Of a stretch of 10,252 nucleotides of DNA, positions 1-4,108 are shown piece by piece. The notes below the pieces were generated by a model that made no database searches, had not been told where the DNA came from, and saw nothing but the letters and a program-made list of their open reading frames with translations. A program made the position numbers and the translations under genes. The stretch comes from Acidimicrobiia bacterium (lineage in GTDB: Bacteria; Actinomycetota; Acidimicrobiia; Spongiisociales; SHLN01), in NCBI GenBank assembly GCA_013043085.1, contig JABDOU010000142.1:1-10252 (forward strand). The letters are read 5' to 3'. Each line of letters opens with the position of its first letter. Position 1 is the first letter of the stretch.

Positions 1-228
1 GCCAGGGGACTCGCCTCTCAGATCGGGCTCGAGCTGGGAGAAGGCCACTGGCAGGTCATCAAATTTCTGAGAGAGGACTACAAGGAGCAGGGTGAGACCC
101 CGATGCTGCGCAGGGTCGCAAACATGAGCGGAGTCAGCACAAAGGAACTGTTCCTCCTGTTCCCCAAGAAACCGGCCAAGAAGATGGCATACATCGCAGG
201 CGTACCCAAGCCGCACGGCTGCGTTTGA
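1..228 (+). CDS. DsrC/TusE-family sulfur-carrier protein, 3' part
   Basis: The frame is open from base 1 and gives the last 75 residues; the start lies upstream of the window. The sequence has the family landmarks GHWQVIKFLRED, then LFPKKPAKK, then the C-terminal arm IAGVPKPHGCV. Family knowledge: these proteins carry sulfur as a persulfide on the penultimate cysteine (CysA) and pass it between DsrE-type proteins and a downstream acceptor, either dissimilatory sulfite reductase (DsrC) or tRNA 2-thiolation (TusE). CysA is present. The position 11 residues before it, which is the second cysteine (CysB) in true DsrC, is alanine here. It therefore resembles the single-cysteine TusE-like group and probably cannot form the DsrC trisulfide. 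The DsrE2 gene 18 bp downstream supports a sulfur-relay role. The acceptor is unknown. Confidence 0.88.
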   Translation, partial: ARGLASQIGLELGEGHWQVIKFLREDYKEQGETPMLRRVANMSGVSTKELFLLFPKKPAKKMAYIAGVPKPHGCV

Positions 229-246
229 GACGCGGAAGGAACACAC

Positions 247-783
247 ATGACAGCAACACAAGAATCAACAGCAGTCATCCCGGATTTCGGTGATGATGAC
301 GAAACGGATCGCAAGATCTGCTTCATCGCATCGAAGGGCACACTCGACATGGTGTATCCGTCTCTGGTGATGGCCAATGCCGCTCTCGGAGAAGGTATCG
401 AAACTCACATCTTCTTCACGTTCTGGGGTCTCGACATCATCACCAAGAAGCACATGGACGACCTCCAGTTCACCTGGATGGGCAACACCGCCATGCACCC
501 GCCCGGTGGCGGCATGCACATGCCACAAGGGGCGGCCGGTCTGCCTGGGATGACCAGGCTCGCTACCCGCATGATGAAAAAGCAGATTGCCGATCTCGAC
601 GTTCCCGAAGTACCGGAATTCGTTCAGATGATCTCCGACGCCGGAGGCCATCTGTGGGCGTGCAAGATGACGGTCGACATGATGGGGCTGAGCAAAGAAG
701 ACATGATCGACGAGGTCGAGGACATCATCTCGGCCACAGACTTCATCGAGCTCAGCGAAGGAGCCCAGGTGATTTTCACCTGA
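247..783 (+). CDS. DsrE2-type DsrE/DsrF/DrsH-like sulfurtransferase
   Basis: This 178-aa protein starts at ATG 247, with GGAAGGA at 235-241 as ribosome-binding site. Residues 22-60 form the typical first strand and helix of the family (ICFIASKGTLDMVYPSL then HIFFTFWGLDII). Residues 80-112 hold the MGN-x-AM and LPGMTRLATRMMKK region seen in DsrE2 proteins. Residues 134-147 (GHLWACKMTVDMMG) carry Cys139, which matches the conserved sulfur-binding cysteine of the family. Family knowledge: DsrE2/DsrE3 proteins exchange thiosulfate or persulfide sulfur with TusA, rhodaneses and DsrC-like carriers. Its position 18 bp after a DsrC/TusE-like gene indicates one transcript and a shared relay. The segment at residues 84-100 is rich in Gly, Pro, His and Met and may be a flexible loop. 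The physiological sulfur donor cannot be told from this window. Confidence 0.88.
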   Translation: MTATQESTAVIPDFGDDDETDRKICFIASKGTLDMVYPSLVMANAALGEGIETHIFFTFWGLDIITKKHMDDLQFTWMGNTAMHPPGGGMHMPQGAAGLPGMTRLATRMMKKQIADLDVPEVPEFVQMISDAGGHLWACKMTVDMMGLSKEDMIDEVEDIISATDFIELSEGAQVIFT

Positions 784-829
784 TCATCCCAACGATCATC
801 CCAAGGGTGATCCCAACGATCGATGATGG
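782..829 (+). repeat. 12-bp imperfect tandem repeat (4 units)
   Basis: Units are GATCATCCCAAC (782-793), GATCATCCCAAG (794-805), GGTGATCCCAAC (806-817) and a decayed GATCGATGATGG (818-829). The first unit begins inside the stop codon of the DsrE2 gene. There is no open frame continuing through it, so it is intergenic. Confidence 0.8.
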
Positions 830-832
830 AGG

Positions 833-862
833 ATGCTCGAGTGATTCGGGTCAGTCGAGCAT
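833..862. other. Hairpin-forming inverted repeat downstream of the DsrE2 gene
   Basis: ATGCTCGA at 833-840 is perfectly complementary to TCGAGCAT at 855-862. Inside it, after one mismatch, TGA/TCA can also pair, leaving the 6-nt loop TTCGGG. No T-run follows, so it is not a textbook intrinsic terminator. It could be a transcript-stabilising 3' hairpin, a terminator without U-tract, or an operator. Confidence 0.55.
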
Positions 863-948
863 ACTCGCCTGCAAGGAAAGGGGTAGCGCTCCCGAAAGCA
901 GGATGGCGGTGTTCGGCTTTCGTCGCCGGCGTCGCCCCGTCCGGTATC

Positions 949-977
949 CTGACGTTCGCTCGTAGGTCTCCTATGTG
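949..977 (+). promoter_or_regulatory. Possible promoter of the tRNA-Thr gene
   Basis: A -35-like CTGACG (949-954) and a -10-like TATGTG (972-977) are separated by 17 bp. The -10 ends 6 bases before the mature 5' end of the tRNA, which is close for a primary transcript. The hexamers are only partial matches, so the call rests mainly on position. Confidence 0.25.
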
Positions 978-983
978 CAACTG

Positions 984-1055
984 GCCGGAGTAGCTCAGGG
1001 GTAGAGCAGCTCATTCGTAATGAGCAGGTCAGGGGTTCAAATCCCCTCTCCGGCT
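984..1055 (+). tRNA. tRNA-Thr (anticodon CGT)
   Basis: A full 72-nt cloverleaf can be drawn. The acceptor stem is GCCGGAG with CTCCGGC and discriminator T. The D stem is GCTC/GAGC, the anticodon stem GCTCA/TGAGC with loop TTCGTAA, the variable loop AGGTC, and the T stem AGGGG/CCCCT with loop TTCAAAT. The anticodon at loop positions 3-5 is CGT, reading the threonine codon ACG. The 3' CCA is not encoded and must be added after transcription. All stems are fully paired and there is no intron. The gene stands alone between the sulfur-relay operon and a lipoprotein gene. Confidence 0.97.
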
Positions 1056-1104
1056 CGGACACAACCAGGACGCGACGCAACAATGACGCGACGTTCTCTT
1101 CCTG

Positions 1105-1114
1105 ACCCATGGGT
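1105..1114. other. 10-bp perfect palindrome ACCCATGGGT
   Basis: It lies in the 109-bp gap between the tRNA and the lipoprotein gene, about 50 bp before the latter's start. It could be a dimeric regulator site or chance. No function can be assigned from sequence. Confidence 0.25.
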
Positions 1115-1164
1115 GAAGCCGCGTGCGTTGGGAAATCGAGTACCGTCTGGACGAGGAGACCTGA

Positions 1165-1659
1165 ATGAAACGCTTGATCTGGATCTCGCTGGCCACGGTG
1201 TTGTTCACCGCCTGCGGCAGCGGAGAAGAGGACAATACGACCCAGTCACCGACCGGGGGCGGGGCAGTCGGCGACATCGCCATCACCGCCATCGAATTTG
1301 GAAGCCACGTGACGCTGACCAACCTCGGAGCCGATCCGGTTGCGGTCGACGGTCTCTGGCTATGCAACCGTCCTGCATACACCGAGCTGACGGGTGAGAT
1401 CGCCCCTGGAGCTTCGATAGAAATCGAGGCATCCAAACTGGGAGGCTTGTCGGCTGATGGGGCCGAGGTGGGGCTGTATTCGGCGAATAGTTTTGGGGAT
1501 CCGAACAACATGCTCGACTATGTCGGTTGGGGCACCGGGGGAGGTCGCGCTGAGGTCGCGGCGAACGCAGGGCTCTGGCCGGCCGGCGAGGTGGTTGCTG
1601 TGAGCGGCTCCGGGATCTCTGCTGCGAACGGTGGCGCCTCTGCTGCCGACTGGTCATAG
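1165..1659 (+). CDS. Lipoprotein with lamin-tail-like domain
   Basis: This 164-aa protein starts at ATG 1165, with GAGGAGA (1153-1159) six bases upstream. The N-terminus MKRLIWISLATVLFTAC is a short lipoprotein signal peptide: two basic residues, a hydrophobic core, and Cys17 in a somewhat loose lipobox (FTAC). A Ser/Gly/Thr-rich linker follows to about residue 36. Residues 37-125 read as a beta-rich domain resembling lamin-tail (LTD) domains, with hallmarks VTLTNLGADPVAVDGLWLC, an IAPGASIEIEAS strand pair, GLYSANSFGDPNNMLDYV and a WG turn. The C-terminal 40 residues are Ala/Gly/Ser-rich and low in complexity. Family knowledge: bacterial LTD domains occur on secreted or surface proteins and are thought to mediate binding. 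Expected location is the outer face of the membrane. The ligand is unknown. It seems to be a single-gene unit. Confidence 0.72.
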   Translation: MKRLIWISLATVLFTACGSGEEDNTTQSPTGGGAVGDIAITAIEFGSHVTLTNLGADPVAVDGLWLCNRPAYTELTGEIAPGASIEIEASKLGGLSADGAEVGLYSANSFGDPNNMLDYVGWGTGGGRAEVAANAGLWPAGEVVAVSGSGISAANGGASAADWS

Positions 1660-1672
1660 CAGTCTTCACGAT

Positions 1673-1701
1673 TTCGGACAATATAGATATATTGATATAC
1701 T
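1673..1701 (+). promoter_or_regulatory. Promoter of the arsR-like gene, probably leaderless
   Basis: TATACT at 1696-1701 is a near-consensus -10, and TTCGGA at 1673-1678 is a weak -35, 17 bp away. Transcription starting about 7 bases past the -10 would begin at or next to A1709, the first base of the ATG. No Shine-Dalgarno sequence precedes that ATG, which fits a leaderless mRNA, common in actinobacteria. Confidence 0.5.
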
Positions 1702-1710
1702 TCGATATAT
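1681..1710. promoter_or_regulatory. Probable ArsR-family operator (AT-rich repeats)
   Basis: A sharply AT-rich island carries three direct GATATA(T/C) copies at 1686-1692, 1694-1700 and 1704-1710, plus the dyad TATAT-TG-ATATA at 1688-1699. It covers the -10 and the start codon of the gene it precedes. ArsR/SmtB repressors typically bind ATA-rich dyads overlapping their own promoter, so autorepression is inferred. Confidence 0.5.
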
Positions 1711-2005
1711 GAGTGACAGCGTGAAGTTTGCCAAGGCGATCTCGGATGAAACCCGACAGCAGATCATGGACGTTCTGTGCTGCGAGTGGATGAGCGTCAA
1801 CGATCTCGTAGAGCGACTCGGAGAAGTTTCCCAGCCGACCGTGTCCCATCACCTTCGCATTCTCAACGAGGCAGGACTTCTGCACAGGAGAAGGGAAGGC
1901 CAGGTCGTCATGAACTCACTCAATCAAGAACGAATGGCGGAGTGCTGTGGAGATTTGCTGGTCACCTTCGCCCCCGATTTGAAGGAGAGATTCAATGTTG
2001 GTTAA
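1709..2005 (+). CDS. ArsR/SmtB-family transcriptional repressor
   Basis: This 98-aa winged-helix protein has the expected family size. The start ATG 1709 was chosen because the frame before it lies in the promoter/operator island and upstream residues do not resemble the family. Residues 5-22 (VKFAKAISDETRQQIMDV) form the usual first helices. Residues 29-54 contain SVNDLVERLG and the recognition helix SQPTVSHHLRIL, and residues 55-70 form the wing (AGLLHRRREGQVVM). Family knowledge: these dimers leave DNA when metal or metalloid ions or thiol oxidants bind. The CVC arsenite motif of E. coli ArsR aligns with SVN here, so that site is missing. Two other cysteine pairs exist, Cys24-Cys25 and Cys79-Cys80. 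It overlaps the DUF6428-type gene by 11 bp, and the two are co-transcribed. Confidence 0.9.
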   Translation: MSDSVKFAKAISDETRQQIMDVLCCEWMSVNDLVERLGEVSQPTVSHHLRILNEAGLLHRRREGQVVMNSLNQERMAECCGDLLVTFAPDLKERFNVG

Positions 2006-2537
2006 GGAGTTCCTCGACACACTTGCGGTCCACCCGAATGCAGCTCTGCTATTCGAGTACGACGACGGTCGGTTTGTCGCCCCCGGGTTTCACGTGACAG
2101 AGATCAAGAACACGACTTACGAGACAATCGACTGCGGCAACAGCCTCCACACGTGGAACGAGATCATCGCTCAACTGTGGGTTCCGGATGACGTTGAACC
2201 TGGATCCACGCATATGACTGCGGCTCTATTCTCGAAGATCTGGAGTGTCGTCGCCGACCGCATTCAGTTGGATCCTGACGCCGAAATCAGAATCGAGTAC
2301 GGCGACGAAGAATCCCGAACGGCCCTGTATCACGTCGACTCGATCTCAGAGGGTGCGTCTTCTTTGACGATTTCGCTGGTACCTCAGCGTACGCTGTGCA
2401 AACCGCGCGCAATTCTCGTCGACCTCAATCCCGGAGCCGAAGAATTGCAGGATGCATGTTGTGGGCCCGCGAACGAGACGGTGCTGCCGCTCCCCTCCGT
2501 TCGGCCGAAGGCAGCCGAACCCTCCGGTTGTTGCTGA
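1995..2537 (+). CDS. DUF6428-type cysteine-rich protein
   Basis: This 180-aa protein starts at ATG 1995 inside the end of the arsR-like gene, with AAGGAGAG at 1982-1989 as ribosome-binding site. Residues 18-65 (FVAPGFHVTEIKNTTYETIDCG, followed by an AQLW segment) match my recollection of DUF6428, a small family often encoded beside ArsR regulators and arsenic genes. Residues 72-130 form a helix and strands (EIRIEYGDEE and SLTISLVPQ). The tail has Cys135, Cys155-Cys156 and a C-terminal SGCC (Cys179-180), with Cys47 in the core. Paired cysteines at the end suggest soft-metal or metalloid binding; that is inference. No signal peptide or membrane segment is seen. No arsenite pump or arsenate reductase gene lies in the window, so the inducer is uncertain. 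Confidence 0.75.
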   Translation: MLVKEFLDTLAVHPNAALLFEYDDGRFVAPGFHVTEIKNTTYETIDCGNSLHTWNEIIAQLWVPDDVEPGSTHMTAALFSKIWSVVADRIQLDPDAEIRIEYGDEESRTALYHVDSISEGASSLTISLVPQRTLCKPRAILVDLNPGAEELQDACCGPANETVLPLPSVRPKAAEPSGCC

Positions 2538-2583
2538 ACAAATCCGAGGGTGTCGAAAACCCCTCGCTGGGTAAGGTTCTTTG

Positions 2584-3144
2584 ATGGCTGACCAGGACAC
2601 ATTCGAAGCCGACGCGTTGGAGTACGCGGGCCAGCTATACGCTGCCGCCTTGCGCATGACGCGCAACGCGGCCGATGCAGAGGATCTCGTTCAAGAGACC
2701 TTTCTCAAGGGTTTTCGGTCCTACCACACCTTCAAACACGGTACGAATCTCAAGGCCTGGCTCTACCGGATTCTGACGAACAGTTACATCAACAACTACA
2801 GAAAAAAGGGTCGTCGTCCTCAAGAGGTGGAGCTCGGTGAACTCGAGGACGTATATCTGTTCAAGCGGCTCCACACCAGCTCGAGCACGGGCGGTGCTAC
2901 CGAAAGTGCGGAGGACGAGGCCCTCAACCGGTTCACAAACCCTTTGATTCGCACCGCAGTCGAAGAGTTACCAGAGACGTTTCGGCTGCCGGTGCTGCTG
3001 GCCGACGTCGAGGGTTTTTCCTACAAAGAGATCGCCGAGATCATGGATGTCCCGATAGGCACCGTCATGTCGCGGCTGCATCGGGGAAGAAAAGCACTAC
3101 AGAAACAGTTGTACGAGCTAGCAGAAGAGCGCGGTCTCGTGTGA
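2584..3144 (+). CDS. sigR: ECF RNA polymerase sigma factor, SigR/SigH type
   Basis: This 186-aa protein starts at ATG 2584, with GGTAAGG (2570-2576) upstream; a TTG directly before the ATG is the only alternative. Residues 8-75 are sigma region 2 (YAGQLYAAALRMTRNAADAED, then DLVQETFLKGFRSY and LKAWLYRILTNSYINNYRKK). Residues 95-115 are a Ser/Gly linker. Residues 120-178 are region 4 (AVEELPETFRLPVLLADVEG, then the helix-turn-helix YKEIAEIMDVPIGTVMSRLHRGR). This fits the group (ECF12) that directs the disulfide-stress and mycothiol response in actinobacteria. Its partner anti-sigma gene follows, but 175 bp away instead of coupled. The gene begins only 46 bp after the DUF6428-type gene, so read-through from the ArsR-controlled promoter is possible. 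No GGAAT/GTT autoregulatory promoter was found just upstream. Confidence 0.92.
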   Translation: MADQDTFEADALEYAGQLYAAALRMTRNAADAEDLVQETFLKGFRSYHTFKHGTNLKAWLYRILTNSYINNYRKKGRRPQEVELGELEDVYLFKRLHTSSSTGGATESAEDEALNRFTNPLIRTAVEELPETFRLPVLLADVEGFSYKEIAEIMDVPIGTVMSRLHRGRKALQKQLYELAEERGLV

Positions 3145-3215
3145 ACCTCGTAAACGCAGTGGCATTCCGTGTCCCGGAACGTGTCACTCGCAGTTCACGG
3201 TGTCGGCGGGCGCGC

Positions 3216-3243
3216 AACAAAGATCAGCAGGAACAAAGATCAG
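3216..3243 (+). repeat. Direct repeat pair AACAAAGATCAG
   Basis: Two identical 12-base copies lie at 3216-3227 and 3232-3243, period 16, in the sigma/anti-sigma gap. They sit just before a second, different tandem array with which they share the GATCA core. Confidence 0.8.
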
Positions 3244-3256
3244 ATTGGAAAAGTCA

Positions 3257-3312
3257 GATCAAGCACAGATGATCAAGCACAGATGATCAAGCACACATGA
3301 TCAAGGTCAGAG
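3257..3312 (+). repeat. 14-bp tandem repeat (4 units) before the anti-sigma gene
   Basis: Units are GATCAAGCACAGAT (3257-3270), an identical copy (3271-3284), GATCAAGCACACAT (3285-3298) and a diverged GATCAAGGTCAGAG (3299-3312). The array ends 7 bases before the start codon of the anti-sigma gene and so lies where its ribosome-binding site would be. Confidence 0.92.
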
Positions 3313-3319
3313 CTCAGAT

Positions 3320-3562
3320 ATGAATTGCAGCAAGGTCGCAGCACGGGTGTACCAGTATCTCGACAACGAGGGTATGGCCTGGCAGCGGCGCCGAATCGAA
3401 CGACATATCAACGGTTGTGTCGATTGCACCGAGGTCGTTCAATTCGAGCGGCAGGTGCTCGACCTCGTACAAGAGGCGTGCAGAGAGGAAGAAGTTCCTC
3501 CGGAACTTTTTGGCCGCCTTCAAACGTTGATAGATAAAGAACGCAACGGTGAGTTGGATTAA
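3320..3562 (+). CDS. rsrA: Zinc-binding anti-sigma factor, RsrA-like (ZAS family)
   Basis: This 80-aa protein begins MNCSKVAARVYQYLDNEG, with a helix continuing into RRRIERHINGCVDC. The zinc-site pattern is Cys3, His29-x3-Cys33-x2-Cys36. A further Cys54 sits near the position of the redox cysteines after the motif in Streptomyces RsrA. Family knowledge: in the reduced, zinc-loaded form such proteins hold the SigR-type sigma factor inactive in the cytoplasm, and disulfide formation releases zinc and the sigma factor. Length is slightly short for the family (usually about 80-105). The nearest gene upstream is the matching sigma factor, which supports the pairing. The ribosome-binding site is weak: only AAGG at 3303-3306 within the last repeat unit, 13 bases from the ATG. 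Translation is therefore probably low or controlled by the repeat region. Confidence 0.88.
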   Translation: MNCSKVAARVYQYLDNEGMAWQRRRIERHINGCVDCTEVVQFERQVLDLVQEACREEEVPPELFGRLQTLIDKERNGELD

Positions 3563-3662
3563 CTATCCGGGTAACGCGATTCCTGGCCAGAGCGCTCACA
3601 GCAAGCACTCAGGAACGGGAGCGACACTCTTTGGCAAGCCGATCCGACCAACGTTTTAGAGA

Positions 3663-3687
3663 CTTCGAAGACATGCCCTCAGGGCAT
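3663..3687. other. Palindrome CTTCGAAG and hairpin ATGCCC-TCA-GGGCAT
   Basis: CTTCGAAG (3663-3670) is a perfect 8-bp palindrome. ATGCCC (3673-3678) pairs with GGGCAT (3682-3687) around a 3-base loop. No T-run follows. The pair lies between the anti-sigma gene and the small zinc-ribbon gene and could mark the end of the first or the control region of the second. Confidence 0.35.
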
Positions 3688-3690
3688 CAC

Positions 3691-3729
3691 GGGTAACACG
3701 AGTACGTGCAAGTGACGCGAGTAACACGA
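3691..3729 (+). repeat. Imperfect 9-10-bp direct repeats (GTAACACGA-like)
   Basis: GTAACACGA occurs at 3693-3701 and again at 3721-3729, with two looser copies between them (GTACGTGCA at 3702-3710 and AGTGACGCGA at 3711-3720). The array ends just before the ribosome-binding site of the small zinc-ribbon gene. Confidence 0.55.
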
Positions 3730-3740
3730 CTTCGAGGAGC

Positions 3741-3941
3741 ATGGAGTCAAAGATGGATGCAGCACTAAGAGGAAACAAGATCACCGGAGGCACGGGCCCC
3801 TCACGGACATATGCCCAGGGGCGGGTGTGTGCCGAGGAACAATGCGACACGAAGCTTTCCCAATACAACCGTCGGGAGTTTTGTTTTTCGCACGCGCCCA
3901 CCCGATTCCCGCGTCTCCGCGGTCGTGTTCTCACGGACTGA
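3741..3941 (+). CDS. Small putative zinc-ribbon protein (66 aa)
   Basis: The product has a basic, unstructured start (to about residue 25), then a compact cysteine motif RVCAEEQCDTKLSQYNRREF followed by CFSH. The pattern is Cys30-x4-Cys35-x12-Cys48-x2-His51, with an LSxYN core. Short CxxxxC-TxLSxYN-CxxH motifs of this kind are familiar to me from small actinobacterial proteins and from ends of DNA-binding proteins, but I do not know a characterised member. A zinc knuckle is inferred. GAGGAG at 3734-3739 is only one base before ATG 3741, and an in-frame ATG lies at 3753; the real start is uncertain. It follows the sigma/anti-sigma pair on the same strand, but about 180 bp away. Short length is the main doubt. 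Confidence 0.55.
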   Translation: MESKMDAALRGNKITGGTGPSRTYAQGRVCAEEQCDTKLSQYNRREFCFSHAPTRFPRLRGRVLTD

Positions 3942-4009
3942 CACACCCGCTCTGATACACCCGCCCTGATACACGCGCTCTCTCGTACACGCGCTCTGGT
4001 ACCCGCGCG
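3938..4009 (+). repeat. Degenerate 14-bp tandem repeat (5 units)
   Basis: Units are CTGACACACCCGCT (3938-3951), CTGATACACCCGCC (3952-3965), CTGATACACGCGCT (3966-3979), a 16-bp CTCTCGTACACGCGCT (3980-3995) and CTGGTACCCGCGCG (3996-4009). A further weak copy may run to about 4023. The first unit overlaps the stop codon of the small zinc-ribbon gene (TGA 3939-3941). The rest lies in the 167-bp gap before the next gene. Confidence 0.85.
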
Positions 4010-4108
4010 GATACTCGGCCGCGCTCGTATTGAGCAGCAATCATGATCTGTGGAGCAGTCATATCGGCGAATGGTCGGCGCAGAGCCCACAAGTAGACTC
4101 GCCAGGAC

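Noticed and set aside
265..651. Long reverse-strand open frame opposite the DsrE2 gene, and similar antisense frames opposite tilS, ftsH and folP
   Set aside because: They mirror codon bias of high-GC genes on the other strand, lack ribosome-binding sites and show no recognisable domains.
1069..1093. GACGCGACG repeated twice after the tRNA, considered as an attachment-site duplication
   Set aside because: Only 9 bases long, does not copy the tRNA 3' end, and there is no integrase or element boundary in the window.
1631..1708. Upstream extension of the ArsR-like frame from ATG 1631
   Set aside because: It would overlap the lipoprotein gene end and run through the promoter/operator, and the added residues do not resemble the family.
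3176..3202. GGAAC followed by GTG-like element, possible SigR-dependent promoter for the anti-sigma gene
   Set aside because: The -35-like GGAAC fits, but a GTT at the required 17-19 bp is absent; the nearest GTT is 12 bp away. Too weak to list.
3257..3312. 14-bp array considered as a CRISPR array
   Set aside because: Units are contiguous, far too short, and have no unique spacers; no cas genes are nearby.
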